The notes: generated by a model from the letters alone, not told the origin. A stretch of 59,895 nt of DNA from Alistipes sp. (GCA_017935185.1 JAGBIC010000008.1:1-59895); one strand, 5' to 3'. Shown: positions 7,454-17,944, numbered from the stretch's first letter. Translations and numbers: made by a program.

Positions 7454-8371
7454 ATGCGCAGATTGGTAAAAATAGTATTCGTGATAGCCGCTTTTGCTGC
7501 TGTTTCGTGTCGTGAGTTGCCCGATTATTTGGTGGGTGACAATATTGTTGCGCGTGTAGGTCGTCAGGAACTCACAATCGAGGATATTCACGAGATACTC
7601 CCTGCCAATATCAAAGGAGCAGATAGCGTGGCGTATGTTAAGCAATATGTCGACAAATGGATGGTGCGTTGCTTGAAGGTAGAGGAGGCCGACCGGCTTT
7701 TCCCTGAGTCGGAGGAGGATATCGACCGCCTTGTTGAGGAATATCGCCAGACATTATTAGTCGGCAAAGTTGATCAATACTATGTAGAAAAGGCTGCCGG
7801 TGAGGATTTTACCGACGATGATATCGCCGAGTATTATAATACCCATAAATCCGATTTCACGCTGGATCGTACTTTGGTCAAGGGACGTATATTGCGTTTT
7901 GATAACAGCTATCGTCAAAGCCTCAAGCTTAAAGATCAGATGAAAAAAGCCGCGTCGTCATCGACCGATAATAAGTCATTTGAGGATTTGTGCGAGAAAA
8001 ACGGATTTTTACTCATCGATTACAGGTCGGAATGGGTTAATTTTGCCGATTTCTTGGCAAACCTTCCCACTACTATGTCGCAAGATTACGAGCCTTTGCT
8101 CGACAAGTTGGGCATACAGGAGATGAAAGTAAATGACGCCAGATATTATTTTGATTTCACCTCGGTTTGTCGTAAGGGTAATGTTGCTCCGTTGGAGGTG
8201 GTATCGGAGAATATTCGACGCATCCTTCATACGCAACGCCGTAGTGGCATAATCAAGAATCACGAGCAGTCGATTTTTGATGATGCTGTGAAAGATGGCC
8301 ATGCCAAAATATATAAAGATTTATCTGTTGCAGAGCCATCACAGGATACTGCAAATGAGTTGATGAAATAA
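7454..8371 (+). CDS. SurA-like periplasmic lipoprotein (peptidyl-prolyl isomerase-like chaperone)
   Basis: A 305-residue exported protein. The signal ends in AAFAAVSC, a lipobox, so a lipoprotein is likely. The sequence resembles the N-terminal chaperone part of SurA/PpiC proteins (VARVGRQELTIEDIHEILP; FTDDDIAEYYNTHKSDFT), but no clear parvulin catalytic core is visible. It may therefore be a chaperone only. ATG at 7454 is preferred to the in-frame TTG at 7442, which belongs to the -7 element. It is followed after 16 bases by surA and then by an OstA-like gene, a Bacteroidota cluster for outer-membrane biogenesis. Confidence 0.75.
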   Translation: MRRLVKIVFVIAAFAAVSCRELPDYLVGDNIVARVGRQELTIEDIHEILPANIKGADSVAYVKQYVDKWMVRCLKVEEADRLFPESEEDIDRLVEEYRQTLLVGKVDQYYVEKAAGEDFTDDDIAEYYNTHKSDFTLDRTLVKGRILRFDNSYRQSLKLKDQMKKAASSSTDNKSFEDLCEKNGFLLIDYRSEWVNFADFLANLPTTMSQDYEPLLDKLGIQEMKVNDARYYFDFTSVCRKGNVAPLEVVSENIRRILHTQRRSGIIKNHEQSIFDDAVKDGHAKIYKDLSVAEPSQDTANELMK

Positions 8372-8387
8372 AATTAAGATTATATTT

Positions 8388-9806
8388 ATGCTTAAAAAAC
8401 AGATTATTGCCGCAGGTCTCGTAGCTGCATTTTTGATGTCGGCCGGAGCTCTTACGGCTCAAAAACGAGAGGTAGTTCTCGATAAGGTTGTTGCCGTTGT
8501 CGGAGGCTCGGCTATCCTGCATTCCGAGGTCGTGAGTTATGCCAACCAGCTGGTTGAACAGCGCAGGGCCGAGGGCTATACATCGGATCGTGATCCCATG
8601 AATGAGGGTCTGGAGATGTTGATGAAACAGAAATTGCTCTATAATCAGGCACTTATCGACTCTATTACCCCTCCCAATGTCGATTCATATGTAGAGGAAC
8701 AGCTTCAGTCGATGATTACCGAGGCGGGCTCTATTGGTGCGCTTGAGGCGCGTGAGCATATGGCTATATACAATTACCGCGAGCTCTTGCGTCAGCGATT
8801 GACCGAGCAGCAGTACGCTCAGTCGATGCAGCAGGAGGTAGTAGCTGATGTGGTAGTTACTCCCGGAGAGGTTGAGATATATTACGATACGCTCAAGAAT
8901 GAGGAGAAACCCATTATCCCCGAGCAGTATGTATATGCCCATATCGTCCGCTTCCCTGCATCAAAGGAGGAGGCTCGTCGCCGTACCCGTGAGCGATTGC
9001 TGGATATGCGCGAGCGAATCATTTCGGGGAAATCAACCATGGCAGTGTTGGCACGTACATATTCTGTCGATCCCGGTTCTGCGATGAATGGCGGAGAGTA
9101 TCCTCCGGGGCCGTTGTCACAGCTTACCCCTCCCTTTGCAGATGCTTTGGAGAAGTTGCAGCCGGGTCAGATATCAGAGGTGGTGGAGACAGAGTTCGGT
9201 TACCATATTATCGAGCTTATCGATGAGCCTAAGAATGGCATGTATCACTATCGCCACATCTTGCTTAAACCGGTATATACTACCGATGAGCTTATGGAGC
9301 CTCTCAAATATCTCGATAGCCTGGCAACCGTTATTCGTAGCGACTCAATCTCTTTTGAGGCCGCCGCAAAGACTCATTCTGAGGATGCGTTGACAAAGAT
9401 GAATGGTGGTTTGGTTACCAATCACGATTTGCTTATGAGTAACCCGCAATATGCCAATGTGAAGTATACAGCCACAAAGTTCCGTCGCGAGGATTTCGGT
9501 AGCGGAAAGAGCTTGAATGACTATGGTGCGCTTGTTCGTCTTAAGCCAGGTGAGGTGTCGGATGCATTTACATCGCAGGATTTGCGTGGTAACGAGATGA
9601 GTAAGATTGTCAAATTGTTGGAGATAATCCCCACTCACACAGCTTCGCTTGTGGATGATTATCTGACGGTAGAGGAGATGGCTCTCGATAGCAAGCAGTC
9701 ACGAGTGTTTGATGCTTGGATGAAAAAACAGATTGATGGAATATACGTATACATCGATCCTGAATATCGCAAAGGGACTTTTGATTATCCCAATTGGATT
9801 AAATAG
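8388..9806 (+). CDS. surA: Periplasmic peptidyl-prolyl cis-trans isomerase SurA
   Basis: A chaperone and proline isomerase for outer-membrane proteins in the periplasm. The 472-residue protein has a cleavable signal (MLKKQIIAAGLVAAFLMSAG ... ALTAQ). An N-terminal chaperone module (about 28-170) with DKVVAVVGGSAILHSEV is followed by a parvulin domain at about 180-285 (VYAHIVRFPAS ... ARTYSVDPGSAMNGGEYPP ... ETEFGYHIIEL). A second, more diverged parvulin-like domain begins at YHYRHILLKP (about 287). It is the middle gene of the three-gene envelope operon. Confidence 0.93.
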   Translation: MLKKQIIAAGLVAAFLMSAGALTAQKREVVLDKVVAVVGGSAILHSEVVSYANQLVEQRRAEGYTSDRDPMNEGLEMLMKQKLLYNQALIDSITPPNVDSYVEEQLQSMITEAGSIGALEAREHMAIYNYRELLRQRLTEQQYAQSMQQEVVADVVVTPGEVEIYYDTLKNEEKPIIPEQYVYAHIVRFPASKEEARRRTRERLLDMRERIISGKSTMAVLARTYSVDPGSAMNGGEYPPGPLSQLTPPFADALEKLQPGQISEVVETEFGYHIIELIDEPKNGMYHYRHILLKPVYTTDELMEPLKYLDSLATVIRSDSISFEAAAKTHSEDALTKMNGGLVTNHDLLMSNPQYANVKYTATKFRREDFGSGKSLNDYGALVRLKPGEVSDAFTSQDLRGNEMSKIVKLLEIIPTHTASLVDDYLTVEEMALDSKQSRVFDAWMKKQIDGIYVYIDPEYRKGTFDYPNWIK

Positions 9807-9820
9807 CATTACAAACCTTT

Positions 9821-9855
9821 AAGTTTCGCGATTCGTTTACGGGTTCGCGAAACTT
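9821..9855. promoter_or_regulatory. 11-bp inverted repeat between surA and the OstA-like gene
   Basis: Perfect arms AAGTTTCGCGA (9821-9831) and its complement (9845-9855) with a 13-base loop, followed by TGTTAAATA. The T-run is weak for a terminator, so partial termination, mRNA stabilisation or a protein site are all possible. It lies 16 bases before the GTG start of the next gene. Confidence 0.45.
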
Positions 9856-9871
9856 TGTTAAATATAGTAAC

Positions 9872-12367
9872 GTGCGTCGTATTATTTCGGCAATAGCTGT
9901 AGTTGTGACTTTTGCGGGTATCCTGTTTGCTCAGGAGGCCAGCCTGCATCGTGTAGCTATTGTGGCCGAGTCCGACACCTCGTTACAGGATTCCATTCGT
10001 TCGCGCCGCCAAAGTGCGCCCATACGTCGCCGCGTCGATTTTATGGCCGATATTGTAAAACCCTATAACCGCGAAGGCGATAGTGTGGTATGCTTTGTCG
10101 GGAATTTTGCCGCCCATCACAATGGTGCAGTAATATCGTGTGACAGCGCTGTGCGATATACCGACACCAAATGGGGATTCTTTGGCAAGGTGTTGGTTAA
10201 TCAGGATTCTATATACATTTACGGCGATAGTGCCATATATGACGGCGATGCAAGTTGGGCAGAGATTTTCTCTCCTATTATTAAGGTCGTCGATGGCGAT
10301 GCATTGCTCTATACCTATAATTTTAAGTTTAATACCGAAAAGAAGATAGGTAGTTATAATGGTGGCGGAGTGATGGTTCACGATAACAATATCATCGAAT
10401 CGCTGCGAGGATACTATTATGCCGATGAGCATGATATAATCTGTGTCGATCAGGTCGAACTGCATGGTTCTGATTACGACATGAAGAGTGACTCGATTAT
10501 ATATAATACCGACACCGAGTTCGCTCGCTTTTTCAGTAATAGCGAGATTTGGAATGCTGATGGTCACTACCTTTCGGCCGATGAGGGATACTACGATAAG
10601 GCGCAAGACCTTTATATGGTCACTCGTAATGGTTATATGCTCAGCGAGGAACAGGAGGTGTGGGGTGATACGCTGTCGTATTATCGTGCATCTGAACATC
10701 TGGTTGCACGAGGCAATATTCAGGCCGATGATTTTAATCAAAAAATGCTGGCCTTTGGTGAGTATGCCGAATATTGGTCTGATAGCGAGAACGGTTTTCT
10801 CACCCGCAATCCTATTGTTGTAAGCTATGATACCACTGAAAGTGATTCGGTTTTTTTGCGTGCCGACAGTATGTTCCTACATACTATCCGTCCGTTTGAG
10901 CCGGTAGATAGTGCCGAGTTAAAGGTGGGCGTAGATTCGATGGCTGATACTGATGTGTTATCATCTGCGCAGAATGTAGCAAATAGTGCCCATAATAACG
11001 CTCGTCCACAACAAGACGCAGTACCGGCAGGTGGTAATGTGGCTGATAATCAGAGTTCAGGAGGAAATAGTATCACAGCGCGACCAATGGAGAGCGAGGA
11101 TATCTCTGACGAGGATGAGTATGATGATGAGTTGGCAGAGGGCGCTGATTCACTTGTTCAGGATTCACTAGTACAAGATTCTGTCGAACTCACTCCGAAA
11201 CAGTTAAAACGTCTTGAGGCCGAGCGTATCAAGGCCGAAAAGCGCAAAATCAAGGAGGAGGAGCGCAAAGCTAAAGCGGCTGAAAGAAAAGTCTTCCTCG
11301 ATTCGATTGCCGCCGAACGTCGGGCAAAAACCACAGCTCAACTCGATGCTATGAAGGCCCGTGAACTGGAGCGCTCGATTAAGGATTCGCTGCGACGTGC
11401 CGAGAAAAAGGCCCGATTGATAGCCCGAGGTAGAGATGTGTCGGAATTAGATATGATTGATAGTGTAGCTACCGCACGTAATAATGAGTTGCGCGCCCAA
11501 ATTGTTGCTTCCGAACAGGACTCTGTTGCACATGATACAATCGCAAAAGTGGCAACTCATGAGCCGATTAAAGCTGATGCCGATGCCGATACTACCACCA
11601 TGGCAACGAGTGTCGATAGCGTGTATCGCCTTGTTAAAGGGTATAGAAATGTCAGGATGTACCGCTCCGATGCCCAGATGGTCTGTGATTCATTGGTGAG
11701 CGATTCGCGTGATTCAATTATCCATCTGTTTATAAATCCTGTATTGTGGAATAATGCAAATCAGCTCTCGGCCGATAAGATGGATATTTACACCAAAAAT
11801 CAACAGATAGAGCGTGCCGAGTTTATCGATAATCCGATTATGGTATCACAAATCGATTCATCATATTATAATCAGGTTGCAGGTAAATTGATGGTGGCGC
11901 TATTCAGAGATAACGATATATATCGCAATGATGTCGATGGCAATGTGCAGACCATATATTTCCAGCGTGAAGATGAAAAATCGACCGATGTAACCGAGAT
12001 GGTTTATCTGGAGGGTGCTTCGGCCTCATATTATATTGAGAAACGCGAACTTGTTGGTGTGACCTATCGTAATAATGTTCCATTCAAGTTCTATCCGCTC
12101 AATATGATTCCGGCTACGCAGTCGTTGTATCTGAAGAATTTCAAGTGGGTGCCAGAATTACGTCCCACCCGTGAAACCATCTTCGACAGAGTGATTAGAA
12201 CGCCTGAACGTGACGAGCGTCGTCTTCGTCAGCGTCCACGTTTCAGTATCGTAGAGCGTATGGACCGCCGGAAGGAGCAGCTCATATATAGTGGTCAGTG
12301 GGATGATCGCGAGGATGTATTATCGCCCGAAATTGTTGAGTGGAGAGATTCACGCAATGAATTATAA
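9872..12367 (+). CDS. OstA-like (LptA/LptD N-terminal domain) envelope protein with charged insertion
   Basis: An 831-residue exported protein related to the LptA/OstA beta-jellyroll used in lipopolysaccharide transport. GTG at 9872 starts a signal peptide (MRRIISAIAVVVTFAGILFAQ). Residues about 50-330 show repeated short beta-type units (for example DSAVRYTDTKWGFFGKVLVNQDSIYI, NFKFNTEKKIGSYNGGGVMV cut into successive strands), typical of OstA repeats. Residues about 360-590 are an acidic then K/R/E-rich low-complexity and coiled-coil insertion. A second OstA-like part follows (RNVRMYRSDAQMVCDSL onward). LptD itself is longer and ends in a beta barrel, which is not evident here. Confidence 0.8.
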   Translation: MRRIISAIAVVVTFAGILFAQEASLHRVAIVAESDTSLQDSIRSRRQSAPIRRRVDFMADIVKPYNREGDSVVCFVGNFAAHHNGAVISCDSAVRYTDTKWGFFGKVLVNQDSIYIYGDSAIYDGDASWAEIFSPIIKVVDGDALLYTYNFKFNTEKKIGSYNGGGVMVHDNNIIESLRGYYYADEHDIICVDQVELHGSDYDMKSDSIIYNTDTEFARFFSNSEIWNADGHYLSADEGYYDKAQDLYMVTRNGYMLSEEQEVWGDTLSYYRASEHLVARGNIQADDFNQKMLAFGEYAEYWSDSENGFLTRNPIVVSYDTTESDSVFLRADSMFLHTIRPFEPVDSAELKVGVDSMADTDVLSSAQNVANSAHNNARPQQDAVPAGGNVADNQSSGGNSITARPMESEDISDEDEYDDELAEGADSLVQDSLVQDSVELTPKQLKRLEAERIKAEKRKIKEEERKAKAAERKVFLDSIAAERRAKTTAQLDAMKARELERSIKDSLRRAEKKARLIARGRDVSELDMIDSVATARNNELRAQIVASEQDSVAHDTIAKVATHEPIKADADADTTTMATSVDSVYRLVKGYRNVRMYRSDAQMVCDSLVSDSRDSIIHLFINPVLWNNANQLSADKMDIYTKNQQIERAEFIDNPIMVSQIDSSYYNQVAGKLMVALFRDNDIYRNDVDGNVQTIYFQREDEKSTDVTEMVYLEGASASYYIEKRELVGVTYRNNVPFKFYPLNMIPATQSLYLKNFKWVPELRPTRETIFDRVIRTPERDERRLRQRPRFSIVERMDRRKEQLIYSGQWDDREDVLSPEIVEWRDSRNEL

Positions 12368-12465
12368 TCGCTATTGTCGTAATTTTTCTTATCACTACTT
12401 GTAAAATTCTATTTTTTTTATTAGTTTTACATAAATTTTACGTCAATCAACTTAAAATATTATTT

Positions 12466-13770
12466 ATGAGCTCAAAACTTTCACGTTTGGACTTCCTCCG
12501 TTTTTCGGCATTGGGAGCTTCTACATTGATTTTGCCTCGCACTTTGTCTGCTGCAGCAAAGAAGACTAAGAAGAATGAGGCCAACGATTTGATTAACATC
12601 GGTTTCATTGGTTTGGGTCAGCAGGCTATCCACCTTATGAATGGCTTTATTACTATCCCTGAGGTTCGCGTTATTGCCGGCTGTGATGTTTACGACATCA
12701 AGCGTAACCGTTTTGTTGAGAGAGTTAACAAGTATTATGCAGAGAAGGGCATCAAGAATAAGGTGGATATGTATATCCACTTCGAGGAGCTTTTGGCTCG
12801 TCCCGACATCGATGCAGTAGTTATCGCTACTCCCGATCACCAGCATGCACGTATCGCTATTGCTGCATGTAAGGCTGGTAAGGATGTTTATCTTGAGAAG
12901 CCTCTTACCTTCACCGTTTACGAGGGTCAGCGTTTGATCGAGGCTGTACGTGCCAACAACCGTATCCTTCAGGTAGGTAGCATGCAGCGTTCTATGTCAG
13001 AGTTTATCCACGCTGCCAATGTAGTTCGTGAGGGTCGTTTGGGTAAGATTTCATTCATTAAGGCATATGTTGGCGCAGGCCCGAAGCCTTACGACTTGCC
13101 TAAGCAGGATGTTCCCGCCGGTTTGGATTGGGATTTGTGGTTAGGCCCGTTGTCTACTTCGTTCTATTACAACCACGAGGTTGTGCCCCTTATCACCGAG
13201 AAGGGTGGCGACGAGTGCTGGGGTGCATGGCGTTGGTATAAGGGCCTTGGCGGTGGTTATACTACCGACTGGGGTGCACACCACTTTGATATTGCACAGT
13301 GGTGCTTGGGTAAGGATGGTTCAGGTCCCGTTGAGGTTTTGCCTCCTTCAGCAAGCCCCTATGACTGCTTGACATTCCGTTATGACAATGGTGTTGAGGT
13401 TGCACAGATGAACTTTGGCGAGGGTCAGGCTGTTAAGATTTATGGTGAGAATGGTTGGGTAATGGTTAAGCGTGGTAAGTTCGCCGCTTCTTCTCCCGAA
13501 TTTATGCCTAATGCAGTAGACCAAAAGGCTGTTTACGAGACTAATGTTCCTCACTACCAGAGCTTTGTTGATAGCATTCGTTCACGTCGTGATCCTAGCG
13601 TTCCTGTTGAGGTTGGTCACAGCTCATGTACTGTATGTAACATTGGTAACATCGCTTATGAGTTGGATCGTCCCTTGCAGTGGAATCCTATCACCCAGAA
13701 GTTCATGGGCGACGAGGCTGCTAACAAGTTGCTTCACTATGATTATCGTTCTCCCTATACTTTGGAGTAA
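12466..13770 (+). CDS. Exported Gfo/Idh/MocA family oxidoreductase
   Basis: A 434-residue NAD(P)-dependent sugar dehydrogenase-like protein. After a signal-like N-terminus (SRLDFLRFSALGASTLILP) comes a Rossmann motif GFIGLGQQ at about 47, then VVIATPDHQHARIA and the EKPLT motif with the family lysine at about 143-147. The second domain has WGAHHFDIAQW with substrate-type histidines. The N-terminus resembles a twin-arginine signal, but the second arginine is leucine, so the export route is uncertain. Related Bacteroidota proteins oxidise glycosides or amino sugars; the substrate here is unknown. Codon use is strongly biased, suggesting high expression. It faces an isomerase-like lipoprotein gene. 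Confidence 0.88.
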   Translation: MSSKLSRLDFLRFSALGASTLILPRTLSAAAKKTKKNEANDLINIGFIGLGQQAIHLMNGFITIPEVRVIAGCDVYDIKRNRFVERVNKYYAEKGIKNKVDMYIHFEELLARPDIDAVVIATPDHQHARIAIAACKAGKDVYLEKPLTFTVYEGQRLIEAVRANNRILQVGSMQRSMSEFIHAANVVREGRLGKISFIKAYVGAGPKPYDLPKQDVPAGLDWDLWLGPLSTSFYYNHEVVPLITEKGGDECWGAWRWYKGLGGGYTTDWGAHHFDIAQWCLGKDGSGPVEVLPPSASPYDCLTFRYDNGVEVAQMNFGEGQAVKIYGENGWVMVKRGKFAASSPEFMPNAVDQKAVYETNVPHYQSFVDSIRSRRDPSVPVEVGHSSCTVCNIGNIAYELDRPLQWNPITQKFMGDEAANKLLHYDYRSPYTLE

Positions 13771-13794
13771 TGAGTCATATATTTATAATGTTAA

Positions 13795-13828
13795 AGAGCG
13801 TTCATCTTCGGGTGAACGCTCTTTTTTG
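13795..13828 (+). terminator. Terminator of the Gfo/Idh/MocA gene
   Basis: A 12-bp stem (13795-13806 with 13811-13822, one G-T pair) closed by a TTCG loop and followed by TTTTTG. Twenty-four bases separate it from the stop codon. Confidence 0.9.
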
Positions 13829-13841
13829 TACTGTGTATAAT

Positions 13842-13867
13842 AAAAAAGCCCGCGATATTGCGGGCTT
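13842..13867 (-). terminator. Terminator of the isomerase-like lipoprotein gene
   Basis: An 8-bp GC-rich stem (AAGCCCGC 13846-13853, GCGGGCTT 13860-13867) with a 6-base loop. On the minus strand it runs into TTTTTTA. It lies just beyond the stop at 13887. Confidence 0.88.
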
Positions 13868-13886
13868 AAAACTTATTTGGCAGTGA

Positions 13887-14870
13887 TTATTTTGCCTCCT
13901 TGCAATCAGCGCAGGGCTCACCGCTGCAAGCCTCATCACCACAGCACTCGCTCTTGAGTGACTTGAGGTACTCCATGCTCATTGCAACACACTCCATAGG
14001 AGTCTTACCCATGCTGGGCTGGTCCTGCTCAACGATAAGCCACTTGCTGCCGGCAGCCTTTGAAGCTGCGATGATAGCGGGGATATCCTGAACACCGTGA
14101 CCCAAAGGACGGAACTCGAAAGCTGACTGCTTCTTCTCCTCACCCTCGTTCAAGCCGATAAGAGCATAGGGATCGCCCTCCTGCTTGCCCTCTACATGGA
14201 AATCCTTGAGGTGAACAACAGGTGCGCGTCCGCTGTACTTCTGAAGATAAGCTACGGGGTCCTGACCAGAATACTTCACCCAGCACTGATCCAACTCTGT
14301 CTGCAACAGGTCGGCAGGAACAGAACTGTAAAGGAAATCAAGACCGAACTGGCCGTTCTCAACCTTCTTGAACTCGAAGTCGTGGTTGTGGTAGAGCAAT
14401 ACCAAGCCTGCGGCCTTGCACTTCTCACCAATAGCGCGGATCTCGTCGATCATCTGCATGAACAACTCACCGCCGGGGCGACGCTCCTCGGTAACGTAGG
14501 GAACAGCGATATACTGGCAGCCTACAGCTTTGTAGTCGGCGATAACCTTGTCAACGTCAGCCAACATGTCAGCCAAGGGTACGTGAGCCGAGATGGGATT
14601 CAAACCAATCTCCTTGCACCATGCGTTTACCTGCTCGGGTGTGTTACCAAACAAACCGGCGAACTCAACACCGTCATAACCCATAGCCTTAACCTTCTGC
14701 AAGGTGCCCTTGAAGTCCTGCTCCATGTCACCACGTACACTGTAAAGCTGCAAGCCTACGGGAAGCTGCTCACAATCGCCGCAGCACTCGCTCTTCTGTG
14801 CGTTGCCACCGCATGATGCCATAGACACCACAGCTGCGGCAGCCATCAAAAACATTGTAATCTTCTTCAT
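13887..14870 (-). CDS. Sugar phosphate isomerase/epimerase-like lipoprotein with cysteine-rich ends
   Basis: A 327-residue xylose isomerase-like TIM-barrel protein. The signal MKKITMFLMAAAAVVSMASC ends in a lipobox (Cys20). Barrel motifs include GLQLYSVRGDM, GYDGVEFAG, LLYHNHDFEF and VVHLKDFHVEGK, with His/Asp/Glu residues placed as metal ligands. Unusually, SECCGDC follows the lipid anchor (27-33), and the last 21 residues are again cysteine-rich with SECCGD (307-312) plus three more cysteines. These tails may bind metal or form disulfides. The start is the ATG at 14870, not the TTG nine bases upstream. Codon use suggests strong expression. Confidence 0.88.
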   Translation of the reverse strand: MKKITMFLMAAAAVVSMASCGGNAQKSECCGDCEQLPVGLQLYSVRGDMEQDFKGTLQKVKAMGYDGVEFAGLFGNTPEQVNAWCKEIGLNPISAHVPLADMLADVDKVIADYKAVGCQYIAVPYVTEERRPGGELFMQMIDEIRAIGEKCKAAGLVLLYHNHDFEFKKVENGQFGLDFLYSSVPADLLQTELDQCWVKYSGQDPVAYLQKYSGRAPVVHLKDFHVEGKQEGDPYALIGLNEGEEKKQSAFEFRPLGHGVQDIPAIIAASKAAGSKWLIVEQDQPSMGKTPMECVAMSMEYLKSLKSECCGDEACSGEPCADCKEAK

Positions 14871-14932
14871 AATAAACAAATATTTAATAATAAAACTGAT
14901 TTGCTTTCAACGTATCAACTATTATGAACCAA

Positions 14933-14964
14933 CAAATATATGTTTTTTTTATGGTATTGTCAAA
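14933..14964 (-). promoter_or_regulatory. Promoter of the isomerase-like lipoprotein gene
   Basis: On the minus strand, TTTG (14961-14964), 20 bases, then TATATTTG (14933-14940). This is a near-perfect Bacteroidota promoter. The start of transcription would be near 14926, about 56 bases before the ATG. Confidence 0.75.
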
Positions 14965-14981
14965 TATGTGCCCCTAAAAAG

Positions 14982-16268
14982 CTATTTGCGGTATCTCGGC
15001 CACTGCAATATTATTGCGGTTACGGCGCAGGCTCCCATAATAAACGGATAATACAAGTGGGGGATGATCTCCATTGGGGAGATTGCAGCCAGACCTGCTG
15101 CCATCAAGAGCTGCGCGCCATATGGCAACATGCCCTGCATGAAGCATGAAAAAGTGTCCAGAATACTTGCAGCACGGCGTGGCGCAATTCCGAATCGCGT
15201 GGCTATATTCCGTGCAATTTCACCGATTGAGATTATTGCAACGGTGTTATTTGCCGTGCAGACATTGGCTGCCATAACTATTGCAGCTATTGCCGACTCT
15301 GCGCCACGGCGAGTGGTTATTCTATTGTTTATTCGCGAGATGATGTACTCGATACCTCCGTTTAAGCGTGTAAGTTCCAATATTCCTCCGGCCATCATCG
15401 TAATGATGATAAGTTCACCCATTGAGTTTATGCCTTCGCCCATTGTGCCGATCCAATCAATCAGATTGATGCTGCCAGACAGCAACCCGATTATGCCGGC
15501 CGAAACAATACCCAATGTGAGAACCAGCAATACATTCACTCCTGTGAGAGCTGTTGTCAAAACAAAAATATATGGCAGGATTGTTGCCCAATGTGCATCA
15601 ATGCCCTCTACCTCATAGGATGTTATATGATTATTGGTAAATGTATATACTAAAAGAGTTATAAAAGCAGCCGGAGCTACTATGGCAAAGTTTGTGCGGA
15701 ATTTATCTCGCATGGTGCATCCCTGGGTGCGGGTGGCGGCTATTGTGGTATCGGATATAAACGATAGGTTGTCGCCAAAAAAAGCACCTCCGACCACTAC
15801 CGCCACAAGCCATGCCGTTTCACAGCCTGTCTGCTCGGCAATTGTAGCAGCAATAGGGGTGAGAGCGACTATTGTGCCGACTGACGTTCCGATAGATATT
15901 GAGGTGAAGCAGGCTGCAATGAAGATTCCTGCAGGCAGGAATTGTTTGGGTATAACCTTCAGTGTAAGTGCTACGGTGGCATCGACAGCTCCCATTGCTT
16001 TTGCCGAGGCGGCAAATGCACCGGCAAGAACAAAAATCCATATCATTACCATGATGTTGGAATCGGTAGCACCTTTGGAGTAGTTGTGAATACGCTCGTT
16101 GAGCGTCTCCTTCGACATTGCAACAGCCGCAATAGATGCCGCCATGCCTGCTACGGTTATTGATATTTTATAGAAATCACCGGCAATAAGGGCCGTTGTC
16201 ATATAAACTCCCAAAAATATGACTAATGGGAGTAGTGCATATATATTTCCTTTTGAGTGCTGTTGCAT
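14982..16268 (-). CDS. NhaC-type Na+/H+ antiporter family protein
   Basis: A 428-residue inner-membrane transporter with about 11 hydrophobic segments. Conserved family features include TSISIGTSVGTIVALTPIA and GGAFFGDNLSFISDTTIAAT, which match the NhaC core. It probably exchanges Na+ and H+ (or carries an organic anion, as some NhaC homologues do). The gene begins with ATG. It shares its orientation with the downstream isomerase-like gene, but that gene has its own promoter, so the two are probably separate units. Confidence 0.87.
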   Translation of the reverse strand: MQQHSKGNIYALLPLVIFLGVYMTTALIAGDFYKISITVAGMAASIAAVAMSKETLNERIHNYSKGATDSNIMVMIWIFVLAGAFAASAKAMGAVDATVALTLKVIPKQFLPAGIFIAACFTSISIGTSVGTIVALTPIAATIAEQTGCETAWLVAVVVGGAFFGDNLSFISDTTIAATRTQGCTMRDKFRTNFAIVAPAAFITLLVYTFTNNHITSYEVEGIDAHWATILPYIFVLTTALTGVNVLLVLTLGIVSAGIIGLLSGSINLIDWIGTMGEGINSMGELIIITMMAGGILELTRLNGGIEYIISRINNRITTRRGAESAIAAIVMAANVCTANNTVAIISIGEIARNIATRFGIAPRRAASILDTFSCFMQGMLPYGAQLLMAAGLAAISPMEIIPHLYYPFIMGACAVTAIILQWPRYRK

Positions 16269-16301
16269 TGGGTTTATGTGATTTAGCCGCTACAAAAATA
16301 G

Positions 16302-17669
<1,368 letters not shown>

Positions 17670-17784
17670 TAATAATTATGGGGGTGGCGCAGTTTGGTTC
17701 GGCTATTGCGCCACCTTAATTTTATTATTATCAGTGTGATATATATGGTTTTTTGTTAAAAAATGTAAAAAAAAGCCTGAAAGT

Positions 17785-17815
17785 TTTGTTAATTCAAATA
17801 TAATCCCTACTTTTG
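17785..17815 (+). promoter_or_regulatory. Promoter of tRNA-Thr
   Basis: TTTG (17785-17788), 19 bases, then TACTTTTG (17808-17815), a full Bacteroidota promoter. The tRNA begins 22 bases downstream. Confidence 0.8.
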
Positions 17816-17836
17816 CACCGCTTAATAAGGCATAAT

Positions 17837-17908
<72 letters not shown>

Positions 17909-17913
17909 CAAAG

Positions 17914-17944
17914 GAGGGAAGATGAAAATCTTTCCTCTTTTTGT
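17914..17944 (+). terminator. Terminator of tRNA-Thr
   Basis: A 10-bp stem (17914-17923 with 17928-17937, one G-T pair) closed by a GAAA tetraloop and followed by TTTTTGTTTTA. It lies immediately after the tRNA. Confidence 0.9.

Noticed and set aside
9983-10741. Long antisense frame (252 codons) inside the OstA-like gene
   Set aside because: A shadow of a clearly coding plus strand, with no domain and no initiation context.
14196-14816. Antisense frame of 206 codons inside the cysteine-rich isomerase-like gene
   Set aside because: A shadow caused by the strong codon bias of the real gene.
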